33,963 nt of DNA from Candidatus Sumerlaeota bacterium (GTDB lineage: Bacteria; Sumerlaeota; Sumerlaeia; SLMS01; JAHLLQ01): the NCBI GenBank assembly GCA_021772755.1, contig JAJFLJ010000244.1:1-33963 (forward strand). The letters are read 5' to 3'. This document shows, one piece after another, positions 16,974 through 25,379 of this stretch. Position 1 is the first letter of the stretch, and each line of letters starts with the position of its first letter. A program made the position numbers and the translations under genes. The notes under the pieces were generated by a model, which did no database searches, had not been told where the DNA came from, and saw only the letters and a program-made list of their open reading frames with translations.

Positions 16974-18077
16974 CTAGTCGGCGGCCAGGGTCTCGAAGCG
17001 GCGTTCGACGTTCGTCGAGATTTCGACTCCGGTGGCGAGCATCGTGTACGTCTGCATGAAGTCGGTGCGGCCGCCCTCGACCTCGCCGATGTCGTAGCGG
17101 GCCCATCCGGGCACCCCGGGCAGCGGAATATTGCGGCCGGCGGACATGGCCATGGCCTTGTTCGTCATCAGTTTCGCGAAGCCGAGTTCCGGCTCGTGAG
17201 TCGCGTCCATGGGCCACCAGGAACCGTCTGGCATCATGATTTCGGCCCACGCGTGGGAGCCGACGGCTCCGGATTCGACGATCACGAGTCCGCCGACGAA
17301 GCGCGCGGGAATTCCGTCGGCGCGACAGAGCGCGACGAACAGGTCGGCGTACTGGCCGCAGTCCCCCCTGCCGGTTTCCAGCGCGGAGAGACATCCGCGC
17401 GCCGGCGGCGGATAGACGTACGTCATGTGGCCGCGCACCCACTGGAAGATGGAGCGCGCGCGGTCCATCGGATGCGCGGCGTCGCCTCGCGCCTCCGCGG
17501 AGGCTCTGCGGATCTCCGGCGTGAGTTCGACGAACGGTTCGGACTTCGTGTAGAAGAGCCAGACGGGATCGAGCGTGTCGTACACTGCGGGAACGGTGGC
17601 GGCGTCGAAGGCGGGATGGTACTCGTTCAGGGTGCCCTCGTAGGTGCGCGAGAGGGTGAACGTGGCGCCCGGTTCGAGTCGGCCGCCGAGGTCCCAGAAG
17701 AGAATCTCGTTGTTGTTCTCGGGCTCGAAGACGCGGCGCGTCGGCTTCTCGTCGATGGCGGCCAGCCGGACGCCGCGCTGGCCGAAGCGGTCGCGCATGT
17801 TGGAGGACCAGACCGCGAGCGTGGGCGGCGTGTCGGCGGGGATGCCGAGGCGCTCGTTCTCGGCGCGCAGGGCGGCGCCCTCCAGCACCTCGTCGACGGC
17901 GATCTCGACGACGATGTCGAACCGGAAGGGTCGCGGATCGCCGAGCGCCGAGGACACGGGTGCGTCGGGAACGCGCGGCGCCAGGGGACGGCCCGGGAAC
18001 GTTCGGGGGGTTCTGGCGCAGGACGCGGCGAGAAGGAGCGCCGCCGCGAGGAGAGTCGTGCGAATCGAAGCGTTCAC
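16974..18077 (-). CDS. Transglutaminase-like exported protein (probable lipoprotein)
   Basis: A 367-residue exported protein. From the GTG at 18077 it starts with a signal sequence (about 5-19) ending in LAASC, a near-lipobox with C20 that suggests lipidation. Residues of about 45-190 form an N-terminal beta-rich domain like those before bacterial transglutaminase cores. The transglutaminase-like core (about 200-300) has the Cys-His-Asp triad: C240 in GRGDCGQYADLF, H275 in GSHAWAEI and D291 in PMDATHE. Such proteins cleave or cross-link peptides, and many act as periplasmic proteases; the substrate is unknown. The start is the GTG because the signal peptide begins there; the ribosome site is weak. 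It is divergent from polX (77 bases between starts). Confidence 0.9.
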   Translation of the reverse strand: MNASIRTTLLAAALLLAASCARTPRTFPGRPLAPRVPDAPVSSALGDPRPFRFDIVVEIAVDEVLEGAALRAENERLGIPADTPPTLAVWSSNMRDRFGQRGVRLAAIDEKPTRRVFEPENNNEILFWDLGGRLEPGATFTLSRTYEGTLNEYHPAFDAATVPAVYDTLDPVWLFYTKSEPFVELTPEIRRASAEARGDAAHPMDRARSIFQWVRGHMTYVYPPPARGCLSALETGRGDCGQYADLFVALCRADGIPARFVGGLVIVESGAVGSHAWAEIMMPDGSWWPMDATHEPELGFAKLMTNKAMAMSAGRNIPLPGVPGWARYDIGEVEGGRTDFMQTYTMLATGVEISTNVERRFETLAAD

Positions 18078-18154
18078 TGTTGCCAACCTGTCGGGAGGGA
18101 GTCTTGCATCGGGCGAACGGTGACCGAATCCCAGGGCGAAGGCAACACCTGACT

Positions 18155-19888
18155 GTGACTCCGAAGACCAGGCTCCTCGACCAGTTGAAGAAGATGGCCG
18201 TCCTGATGGAACTGGACGGCGCGAATCCGTTCCGCGTGAACGCGTACACGAAGGCCGTGCGGGCGCTCGGCGACGAGACCGTCGATGTCGAGCAGGCGGT
18301 GCGCGAGGGGACGCTGACGCGGATCGACGGCATCGGCAAGGGCATCGCCGAGAAGGTCGAGGAATTCGTGCGGCACGGATTGATCGCGGAGATGACGGAG
18401 TTCTCCGCGAAGTTCCCCCCCGGCGTGGTGGAGATGACGGAGATTCCCGGCTTCGGCGCGAAGAAGGCGCGCGCCGTGTTCGGCGAACTCGGCGTGACGA
18501 CCGTCGAAGAGCTCGAACGGGCGTGCCGCGACGGCCGCGTCGCGGAGCTGAAGGGATTCGGCGCGAAGACCGCCGACAAGATCGTGCAGGGCATCGCGTC
18601 GATGCGAAAGCACTCCGGGCGGTTCCGCATCGACGTGGCGTGGGAAACGGCACAGCCGATCCTGAAGGCGCTGCGCGGGCACGACGCCGTCGAACGCGTG
18701 GAGGTCGCGGGAAGTCTGCGGAGATGGCGCGAAACGGCGAAGGACCTGGACTTCGTCTGCGCCACGACGAAGCCCGGGGACGTGATGGAGTTCTTCACGA
18801 CGCTGGAGAGCGTCGATACCGTCACCGGCCAGGGGCCGACGAAGTCCAGCGTGGTTCTGGACACGGGGATGTCGGCGGACCTGCGCTGCGTCGCGCCGGA
18901 GCACTTTCCCTTCACGCTCCAGCACTTCTCCGGATCGAAGGAGCACAACACGGCGCTGCGCGGCCTGGCGAAGCGCAAGGGCATGAAGAGCAGCGAATAC
19001 GGGCTTTTCCCCGAGGGGTCGGAAACGTCCCTGCCCGCGACGGAGGAAGCCGACATCTACCGGCATCTCGGGCTGGCGTACATCGAACCGGAACTGCGCG
19101 AGGACATGGGCGAGATCGAGGCGGCCGCGAAGGGCGCGATGCCGGAACTCGTGACGGCCGGCGACGTTCGCGGCCTTCCGCACATGCACACGGAGTACAG
19201 CGACGGCCAGCCCACGCTCGACGCCTACGCGAAATGGGCGGCGCAGAACGGCATCGGGTGGATGGGCATCAGCGACCACAGCAAGACGGCGTCCTACGCC
19301 GGCGGCCTTCAGCCCGACCGCGTGCGCAAGCAGTGGGCCGAGATCGCCAAGGTGAACAAGGAATGGAAGGACAGCGGCGTGCGGCTGCTGCGCGGCATCG
19401 AATCGGATATCCTGGGGGACGGGTCGCTCGACTACGAAGAAGAGATGCTGAAGGAGTTCGAGTTCATTGTCGCGAGCGTTCACAGCCAGTTCAACCTGAC
19501 GGAGGAGGAACAGACGGCGCGGATGCTGAAGGCGGTGGAGAATCCCTACACGTCGATCCTCGGGCACATGACGGGCCGGCTGCTGCTGAAGCGCGACGGC
19601 TATCGCGTGAACCAGAAGGAGATCGTGCGACGCTGCGCCGCGGAAGGCGTGATCGTCGAGATCAACAGCAACCCGGCGCGACTCGACCTGGACTGGACGC
19701 TGGTGCGTTTCGCGCTCGACGAAGGGTGCTGTCTCTGCGTCAGCCCCGACGCGCACACGCTGGGAATGCTGGAGCACATGCGCTATGGAATCGGCATCGC
19801 GCGCAAGGGCTGGGTGACGAAGGACCGCCTGGCGAACTGCTGGAGCGCCGACGAATTCCTCGCCTTCGTGCGCAAGCGCCGCCCGTGA
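18155..19888 (+). CDS. polX: DNA polymerase X family (polymerase beta-like plus PHP domain)
   Basis: A 577-residue bacterial PolX, a repair polymerase with 3'-5' exonuclease activity. The N-terminal helix-hairpin-helix region (about 1-150) has the DNA-binding loops IDGIGKGIAEK, IPGFGAKKA and LKGFGAKTA. The nucleotidyltransferase domain has GSLRRWRETAKDLDFV (186-201) with catalytic D197 and D199, and the third Asp at 242 in SADLRCV. The C-terminal PHP domain (about 335-577) has HMHTEYSDG (343-351), ISDHSK, RGIESDI, ASVHS, GHMTGR and SPDAH, all typical metal ligands. The length matches the family. The start is a GTG at 18155, chosen because the conserved helix begins a few residues on; the ribosome site (GAAGG) is 12 bases off. 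Confidence 0.96.
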   Translation: MTPKTRLLDQLKKMAVLMELDGANPFRVNAYTKAVRALGDETVDVEQAVREGTLTRIDGIGKGIAEKVEEFVRHGLIAEMTEFSAKFPPGVVEMTEIPGFGAKKARAVFGELGVTTVEELERACRDGRVAELKGFGAKTADKIVQGIASMRKHSGRFRIDVAWETAQPILKALRGHDAVERVEVAGSLRRWRETAKDLDFVCATTKPGDVMEFFTTLESVDTVTGQGPTKSSVVLDTGMSADLRCVAPEHFPFTLQHFSGSKEHNTALRGLAKRKGMKSSEYGLFPEGSETSLPATEEADIYRHLGLAYIEPELREDMGEIEAAAKGAMPELVTAGDVRGLPHMHTEYSDGQPTLDAYAKWAAQNGIGWMGISDHSKTASYAGGLQPDRVRKQWAEIAKVNKEWKDSGVRLLRGIESDILGDGSLDYEEEMLKEFEFIVASVHSQFNLTEEEQTARMLKAVENPYTSILGHMTGRLLLKRDGYRVNQKEIVRRCAAEGVIVEINSNPARLDLDWTLVRFALDEGCCLCVSPDAHTLGMLEHMRYGIGIARKGWVTKDRLANCWSADEFLAFVRKRRP

Positions 19889-19907
19889 TGCGGCGCACAC
19901 GCCAAAG

Positions 19908-21602
19908 ATGACACGTCCGCTTCGGTTCCTCTTCGTCGCGTACCGCTGGGGCGACGACCTGACCGGCGGCGCCGAAATCCATCACCGCCGTCTGGGGCGC
20001 GATCTTCTGGAACTCGGCCACGACGTCGAGGTGTGGACGACGACCGGCCACGACATCGAGCCCGTCGCTCACTGGGCCGTGCAGTGGCACGACGGTCACA
20101 AGCCCGGAACGCGCGACGAGAACGGCGTTCGCGTGCGGCGGTTCCCGGCGAAGAGGACGGGCCGCGCGACGCTGGCGCTCGGGGCGAAGCTTCTTCAGCG
20201 AAGAGTGGAGCGGTGGAACGAGCGCGAACTCGATCTGCGGGCGCTACTGGAGCGGGCGAAGTGGCTTTCCGGTCTGGGGCCGGTGCATCCGTTTCGCGGG
20301 TGGCATCATCCCGAAGTGGCCGGCGATCGCGTCGAGCGGTGGTCGATGAAGCGCTCGAGCCTGCTGGTCGGAATCACGGCGGGGGGCGGCGTCCTGCGCA
20401 TCGAGGGAAGCGCGGCGCACGCGACGGCGGTAACGGTCGGCACCACACGCTTCGACGTGTCGGGCGACTTCGAGTTGAAAGTCGACGTTTCGAACCAGAC
20501 GGAAACGACGGAGCTTCCGATCGTCGTGCAGAAGCCGTTCCGGCCCGCACAGGACCATCGCACACTCGGGATTCGTGTGCGTCGCATCGCGTGGCGCCCG
20601 TCGAACGACGGTGCGGAGTTCACGTGCGACTTGTGGCGCGACCACCGCGCCATCGGACGGGCTACAGGCGACGAATGGCCGGCGGCGCTCTTGCGATCGA
20701 TGGAGAGCCTGCATTCGCGCTGGGGTGTTCTGTTCGACTTTCTGCGGGGGCCGCGTTCGCCCGCTCTGAAGAGGGCGCTGAGGAACCCGCCACCGGGATT
20801 CGACTTCGTGGTCGCCGCCAATCTTCCCTGGTCCATCGTCCCGATGGTCGCGAAGCACTGTCCGCTGCCGCTGATCGCGATGCCGCTCTGGCACGTCGAG
20901 GACGACTACTACTACTGGAGGCACTACGCCGCCGCCCTGAAAAAGGCGAAGCTCGTTCTGGCGAACACGCCCTACGCCGCCGAACGCTTCTACGGTCCGA
21001 TGGGAATCCATGCGCGATTCGTCGGACCGGGCGTCGTGCCGCCGCAGGACGACGGAACGAGTGCGGAAGTCGACGGCTCGGGAACGAAGGAGTTCGTCGT
21101 GCTGTCGGTTTGCCGCAAGTCGCCGGAGAAACGGTACGACACCGTCGCGGAAGCCGTCGGCCGGCTGCGCGGCGAGGGACGCGCCGTGCGGTTCGTGCTG
21201 ATCGGTCCCGACGCGGACGGGCGTCCGCTGCCGGATCATGTGGACTATCGCGGGCGCGTCGGCGACGCGGAACTCGGCGAGGCGTACCGCACATGCGACG
21301 CGTTCGCGCTGATGTCGGAAACGGAGTCCTTCGGCATGGTGCTGGCCGAGGCGTGGATGCGCGGCAAGCCGGTGATCGCGAACCGGCTTTGCGGGCCGGC
21401 CGCGTCGCTCGTGCGCGAGGGCATCGACGGCCTGCTGGCGGCGGACGCCGGGGAACTCGCCCGCCGGATCGCGGAGCTGATGGACGACCGCGAACTCGCC
21501 CGCCGAATGGGCGAAGCGGGGCGCGCGAAGGCGATGGAGGAATACACGCAGCGCGCCGCGACGGAGCGCCTGCTGGCGGCTCTCCACGAACTGGAGGCGT
21601 AG
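19908..21602 (+). CDS. GT4-family glycosyltransferase with an inserted beta-rich domain
   Basis: A 564-residue glycosyltransferase, longer than the usual 370-420 residues. The N-terminus has the GT-B hallmark FVAYRW-LTGGAEIHHRRL (9-29) followed by the usual strand-helix pattern. Residues of about 150-265 are an extra, beta-strand-rich insert: VLRIEG, FDVSGDFELKVDVSNQT and HRTLGIRVRRIAWRP. The last resembles the DxRxLGxxxRRI phrase seen in accessory domains of polysaccharide-synthesis proteins. The Rossmann fold then resumes at about 295 (FDFVVAANLPWSIVPMV), and the C-terminal domain (from about 395) has the donor-binding E-x7-E pair (E473, E481 in ESFGMVLAE). It is presumably cytoplasmic, transferring sugar from a nucleotide donor to a glycan or lipid; the specificity is unknown. 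It starts 19 bases after polX, so they may be co-transcribed. Confidence 0.92.
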   Translation: MTRPLRFLFVAYRWGDDLTGGAEIHHRRLGRDLLELGHDVEVWTTTGHDIEPVAHWAVQWHDGHKPGTRDENGVRVRRFPAKRTGRATLALGAKLLQRRVERWNERELDLRALLERAKWLSGLGPVHPFRGWHHPEVAGDRVERWSMKRSSLLVGITAGGGVLRIEGSAAHATAVTVGTTRFDVSGDFELKVDVSNQTETTELPIVVQKPFRPAQDHRTLGIRVRRIAWRPSNDGAEFTCDLWRDHRAIGRATGDEWPAALLRSMESLHSRWGVLFDFLRGPRSPALKRALRNPPPGFDFVVAANLPWSIVPMVAKHCPLPLIAMPLWHVEDDYYYWRHYAAALKKAKLVLANTPYAAERFYGPMGIHARFVGPGVVPPQDDGTSAEVDGSGTKEFVVLSVCRKSPEKRYDTVAEAVGRLRGEGRAVRFVLIGPDADGRPLPDHVDYRGRVGDAELGEAYRTCDAFALMSETESFGMVLAEAWMRGKPVIANRLCGPAASLVREGIDGLLAADAGELARRIAELMDDRELARRMGEAGRAKAMEEYTQRAATERLLAALHELEA

Positions 21603-21614
21603 CCTCGTTCGCCG

Positions 21615-22049
21615 TTACGTTTCGTCCGCCGCCCGAATCAGCTCGACCGCTTCCCGGGGTTTCAGAATCGGAATTCCGCGATGGCTTTCGAGTTCGAGCA
21701 GATGCCTGTCGCCGGAGACGATCGCGTCGGCGCCCGCCGCCACGGCCGTCGCCAGAATCGCGTCGTCGTCGGGATCGTCGGCCACGACGGGTTCGATGGA
21801 GAGCGTCTCCGCGAAGAACGCGCAGCTTTCGACGAGCAGTGCGCAGTAGCGCTTCGCGTCGTCCGCGGAGAACCGGGCGACCTTCCGCAGGCGCGGATAC
21901 GCCAGAACGCGCTGCAACTCGTCGAGCATCGCCTGCGACAACGCCAGCTCCAGCCGCCCGCTGCGGATCGCCTCGCGCAGCGCTCCGGGCGGACTGTCGG
22001 GATTCAGGAACGCGCTGACCAGTACGTTGGTGTCCAGAACCACCCGCAT
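21615..22049 (-). CDS. PIN-domain toxin (COG1569-type)
   Basis: A 144-residue PIN-domain protein, a Mg-dependent ribonuclease of the type found as the toxin in toxin-antitoxin modules. The acidic active-site residues are visible: D6 in VLDTNVLVSAF, E44 in MLDELQRVL, D94-D96 in DPDDDAILATA, and D114 in SGDRHLLEL. The sequence pattern (LDTNVLVSAFL, HLLEL and a final IPILKP) fits the 'putative toxin, PIN family' group of COG1569. Its ATG shares one base with the antitoxin stop (TGATG at 22051-22047), so translation is coupled. The GT4 gene converges on it with only 12 bases between. Activity as a growth inhibitor is inferred from the family, not shown. Confidence 0.92.
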   Translation of the reverse strand: MRVVLDTNVLVSAFLNPDSPPGALREAIRSGRLELALSQAMLDELQRVLAYPRLRKVARFSADDAKRYCALLVESCAFFAETLSIEPVVADDPDDDAILATAVAAGADAIVSGDRHLLELESHRGIPILKPREAVELIRAADET

Positions 22050-22321
22050 CAGTCGCCGGACCGGGCCTGCGTGACGGCCTCTTCAATGGCGGCTTCCAGA
22101 TCGGCGGGATCGGTGTCCCTGTTCCGGCCGGACACCTCATCCATCAGGTCGGCCAGTCGGTGGCGGCTGCGGCGGAGACTCTCGTGGACGTCCACCGGCA
22201 CAAGCACGGCGACCGGTTTGCCGCGCCGCTCGATCACGTAGCGATCCCCCCGAAGGCGGACGGAATCGACGATCTCCCCCAGGGAGGCTTTGAGTTCGCG
22301 GGTCGAGACATGCTTTTCCAT
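22049..22321 (-). CDS. Phd/YefM-family antitoxin
   Basis: A 90-residue antitoxin. The N-terminal DNA-binding half has the Phd/YefM signature STRELKASLGEIVDSV (6-21), followed by DRYVIERRGKPVAVLVP (26-42). The acidic C-terminal half (about 60-90) should wrap around and inhibit the PIN toxin. Phd/YefM proteins dimerise, bind operators at their own promoter and repress the operon, helped by the toxin. The upstream DNA carries a promoter overlapped by three direct repeats that would suit this role. The ATG at 22321 lacks a strong Shine-Dalgarno sequence. The gene precedes the toxin, the usual order. Confidence 0.92.
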   Translation of the reverse strand: MEKHVSTRELKASLGEIVDSVRLRGDRYVIERRGKPVAVLVPVDVHESLRRSRHRLADLMDEVSGRNRDTDPADLEAAIEEAVTQARSGD

Positions 22322-22334
22322 GGCGGTGCACTTT

Positions 22335-22357
22335 CATGCGATATATGCGAAGTATGC
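22335..22357 (-). promoter_or_regulatory. Triple direct repeat, probable operator of the Phd-PIN operon
   Basis: On the plus strand CATGC (22335-22339), TATGC (22344-22348) and TATGC (22353-22357) repeat with an exact 9-base period, separated by GATA and GAAG. On the transcribed strand they read GCATA, GCATA, GCATG. They overlap the predicted -10 and start site of the antitoxin promoter, as expected for autorepression. Confidence 0.55.
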
Positions 22358-22378
22358 TACTTGGCCCCCTAGCGTCAA
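22351..22378 (-). promoter_or_regulatory. Promoter of the Phd-PIN operon
   Basis: On the minus strand TTGACG (22378-22373), a 16-base spacer and CATACT (22356-22351), four of six -10 bases. Transcription would start near 22344, about 23 bases before the antitoxin ATG. The -10 overlaps the first GCATA repeat. Confidence 0.55.
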
Positions 22379-22527
22379 GCGGAGGATCCGTCTCCGACAG
22401 GGTGTCTGGAGCCACGTCCGCCGCGCCCTGAAAACCATTGGCACGGCGGACCCGCCCCCCTTACCCCTGCCGCCGGTCCGGCCGGGCCGTTTTCTCCCCC
22501 ACCCCCTTCTGGCATCGCACCTCTATC

Positions 22528-23628
22528 ATGGCTCTCAGCATCGGTATCGTCGGTCTTCCCAACGTCGGCAAGAGCACCGCCTTCAACGCGCTCACGAAGC
22601 AGCAGAACGCGGAGGCGGCCAACTATCCGTTCTGCACCATCGAGCCGAACAAGGCGATCGTCTCGGTGCCGGACGACCGGCTGCGGAAGCTGGCGGAGAT
22701 CGTGAAGCCGGAACGCGTCATGCCGGCCTCGATCGAATTCGTGGACATCGCCGGCCTGGTCGAGGGCGCCAGCAAGGGCGAGGGCCTCGGCAACCAGTTC
22801 CTGGCGAACATCCGCGAGACGGCCGCCATCGTGCACGTCGTCCGGTGCTTCGACGACGAGAACGTCATCCACGTCAACGGCGCGCCGAACCCGAAGGCCG
22901 ACATCGAGATCATCGAGACGGAACTGATCCTGGCGGACTACCAGGCGCTGGAGAAGCGCATGGACAAGATCGCCAAGCAGGCGCGCGGCGACAAGAAGGC
23001 GCTGCCGCTGCTGGAGCTCGCGAAGCGCATGCTCGACCACTTCGGCGAAGGCAAGCCCGCCAGCGCCTGGCCGGAGAAGGACGACGAGACGTACCGGCAG
23101 CTCGCCCGGGAGATGACGTTCCTGACGGGCAAGACGGTGATCTTCGCGGCGAACGTGGACGAAGCCGCCCTGCTGGAGGAGAACGACCACGTCAAGCGCG
23201 TGCGCGAACTGGCGGCGGAACGCGGCGACGAGGTCGTGGTGCTCTGCGCGAAGGTGGAGGAGGAGATGGCCGGTCTGAGCGACGAGGAGCGCGCGGAGTT
23301 CCTGAAGGAGCTGGGCGTGGAGGAAAGCGGTCTGGAGCAGGTGATCCACAAGGGATACGCGGCGCTCGGCCTGATGAGCTACTTCACCGCCGGCCCGAAG
23401 GAGGTTCGCGCCTGGACGGTGCGGCAGGGCGCGAAGGGCCCGGAAGCGGCGGGCGTGATCCACACGGATTTCGAGCACGGCTATATCCGCGCCGAGACGA
23501 TTTCCTACGCGGACTTCGTCGCGTGCAACGGCGAGGCGGGGGCGAAGGAGGCCGGCAAGCTGCGCATCGAGGGGAAGGAATACGTCGTCCAGGACGGCGA
23601 CGTGATGCACTTCCGCTTCAGTACCTGA
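22528..23628 (+). CDS. ychF: Obg-like ribosome-binding ATPase YchF
   Basis: A 366-residue YchF, a universally conserved P-loop NTPase that binds ribosomes and responds to oxidative stress. The P-loop is GLPNVGKST (9-17), followed by NYPFCTIEPN (switch I), DIAGLVEGASKGEGLGNQF (G3) and a G4 motif NVDE in place of NKxD, the change that makes YchF prefer ATP over GTP. A coiled-coil insert follows the G3 region and a TGS domain forms the C-terminus (HTDFEHGYIRAETISY, EGKEYVVQDGDVMHFRF). The length is standard (363-366). The ATG at 22528 begins immediately before the first strand (MALSIGIVG). It is flanked downstream by a strong terminator hairpin. Confidence 0.98.
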   Translation: MALSIGIVGLPNVGKSTAFNALTKQQNAEAANYPFCTIEPNKAIVSVPDDRLRKLAEIVKPERVMPASIEFVDIAGLVEGASKGEGLGNQFLANIRETAAIVHVVRCFDDENVIHVNGAPNPKADIEIIETELILADYQALEKRMDKIAKQARGDKKALPLLELAKRMLDHFGEGKPASAWPEKDDETYRQLAREMTFLTGKTVIFAANVDEAALLEENDHVKRVRELAAERGDEVVVLCAKVEEEMAGLSDEERAEFLKELGVEESGLEQVIHKGYAALGLMSYFTAGPKEVRAWTVRQGAKGPEAAGVIHTDFEHGYIRAETISYADFVACNGEAGAKEAGKLRIEGKEYVVQDGDVMHFRFST

Positions 23629-23648
23629 CGGAGCCTTCGCAAAGAAAA

Positions 23649-23671
23649 AGGGTCGGCTTCGCGCCGACCCT
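23649..23671. terminator. Terminator hairpin between ychF and the peptide-binding protein gene
   Basis: AGGGTCGGC (23649-23657) and GCCGACCCT (23663-23671) form a perfect 9-base-pair stem with a 5-base loop. On the minus strand the stem is followed by TTTCTTTGC, so it is a good intrinsic terminator for the peptide-binding protein operon. On the plus strand the tail (CGTGTTCC) is poor, so ychF termination would be weaker. Confidence 0.85.
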
Positions 23672-23697
23672 CGTGTTCCGCAGTTCCTCCGCCGCTT

Positions 23698-25347
23698 CTA
23701 CTCGCGCCAGCCCCGCGTCACGTCGACGCCCGCCAGCGGCGTCTGGATGATGCTCCTGGTGTCCGGCCTCAGAAGCACCGGCGAGTTGTATTCGTAGATG
23801 GGGGCGATGATGCAGTCCTCCACGACGATCAGGCGTTCGGCCTCGACGATGTACTCCAGACGCTTGTCGGGGTCGGACTCGGTGCGGATCTTCGCCAGCA
23901 GACCGTCGTACTTCTCGCTGGAGTAGCCCGCGCCGTTCTTCTCGTGGCCGGTCTCGAAGATCTCCAGAAACGTCAGCGGATCGAGATAGTCGCCCACCCA
24001 CGAGGAGCGCGCGCACACGAAGTCGTGCGAGCGGATCGCCTTCAGCAGCTCGCCCCACTCGACGTTCTGGATGTCCACGGTGGCGCCGAGATTCGTGTTC
24101 CAGAAGTTCTGCAGCGTCTGGCCGATGTCGAGGTGCACCGGATCGGTGTTCACGATATATTCGATGCGCGGGACCGACTTGCCGCTTCCGTAGCCGGCTT
24201 CGGCGAGAATCCGTTTCGCCTCCGCGACCTCGCCCTCGTAGTCCTCCGGGTGGAGCAGTGCGGGCGCCGCGTCGCGGTAGTCCCGACCGTCCTCCAGCAG
24301 CATTCCGCGGGGGATGTAGCCCGTCGACGGGAGTTCGCCGCGGCGGACGATGCGTTCGGCGATGAGCTTGCGGTTGATGGAGCGGCTGAAGGCCTTGCGC
24401 AGCGCCGGATCGGCGAAGGGGCCGCTGGTCGTGTTGAACGTGACGAAGTAGACGCAGAGCAGCGGCGAGCTCATGAAGTCGGGGCGCTTCATCAGTTCGA
24501 GCGCCTCGCGGTTCGGGACGGTGTTGGTCAGGTCGATGTCGCCGGCCTCGTAGGCGGCGAGTTCCGTCGGCGTCTCCTCGATGTAGTGGAACTCGACCTT
24601 CTCCCAGAATATCTCGTCCGGCGAGTGATAGAAGGGATTGCGCTTCGCGATCAGGCGGCTCTTCGGCTCGATCCTCTCGGGCACGAAGGGGCCGTTGACG
24701 ACGAACGTTTCCGGCCTGGTGTTCCAGTCGTCGTGCGCCTCGACCGTCGCGCGGTGCAGCGGATACCACGCGGGGTGCGAGAGCAGGCTGGGGAAGTAGT
24801 GCGTCGGGTTTTCGAGCGTGATCTCCAGCGTGTGATCGTCGATGGCTTCGATGCCGAGGAGATCGGCGTTGCGTTCGCTGCCGGTGAAGTACTCCTGGCC
24901 GCCCTTCAGGAAGGTGTAGACCATCATGCCCATGGCGGCGCCGGTCTCGGGCGTGAGGATGCGCTCGACGGCATAGACGAAGTCGCCGGCGACGAGGGGA
25001 TCGCCGTTGCTCCACTTCGCGTCGGGATTGAGGTGGAACGTCCACGTCGTGTATGTGCCGTCGTGCTCCCACGTGTCGGCGGCGCCGGGCATCACCGACC
25101 CGTCGTCGGCCATGCGGAGAAGCGGCTCGAACGTGTTGCGCAGAACGTTCATGCTGGCGATGTCGGCGGCGTGGCTCGGATCGAGGTCCGGCGGATCGGC
25201 GCCAAGGGCGAACCGGAACGTCTTCTTTCCGGTCTCCGCCTTAGACGACGCGCCTTCGTCCGAAGAGGTGGTGCGGTCGGCGTCTCCGCCGCAGCCGCCC
25301 AGCAGGGCCGTCAGCGCGACAGCCGGAATCCATGCGGTGTATCTCAT
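23698..25347 (-). CDS. Family 5 extracellular solute (peptide)-binding lipoprotein, OppA/DppA-like
   Basis: A 549-residue substrate-binding protein of ABC transporter family 5 (oligopeptides, sometimes other ligands). It starts with a lipoprotein signal, hydrophobic run ending ALLGGC (lipobox, C19), then a flexible Ser/Thr/Glu-rich linker (about 20-42). Family landmarks include FRFALGADPPDLDPSHA, NTFEPLL, AKWSNGDPLVAGDFVYAVERI (the conserved W-x-DG-PxxAxDF stretch) and RKAFSRSINRKLIAERI. The length is normal. The ATG at 25347 fits the signal peptide. No permease or ATPase gene adjoins it, so the transporter it serves is elsewhere or it acts alone. It lies 32 bases downstream of ridA on the same strand, and a terminator follows. 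Confidence 0.95.
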   Translation of the reverse strand: MRYTAWIPAVALTALLGGCGGDADRTTSSDEGASSKAETGKKTFRFALGADPPDLDPSHAADIASMNVLRNTFEPLLRMADDGSVMPGAADTWEHDGTYTTWTFHLNPDAKWSNGDPLVAGDFVYAVERILTPETGAAMGMMVYTFLKGGQEYFTGSERNADLLGIEAIDDHTLEITLENPTHYFPSLLSHPAWYPLHRATVEAHDDWNTRPETFVVNGPFVPERIEPKSRLIAKRNPFYHSPDEIFWEKVEFHYIEETPTELAAYEAGDIDLTNTVPNREALELMKRPDFMSSPLLCVYFVTFNTTSGPFADPALRKAFSRSINRKLIAERIVRRGELPSTGYIPRGMLLEDGRDYRDAAPALLHPEDYEGEVAEAKRILAEAGYGSGKSVPRIEYIVNTDPVHLDIGQTLQNFWNTNLGATVDIQNVEWGELLKAIRSHDFVCARSSWVGDYLDPLTFLEIFETGHEKNGAGYSSEKYDGLLAKIRTESDPDKRLEYIVEAERLIVVEDCIIAPIYEYNSPVLLRPDTRSIIQTPLAGVDVTRGWRE

Positions 25348-25379
25348 CTGTTCCCGTCCTGGTTCGTTGGTTGTCCGGT

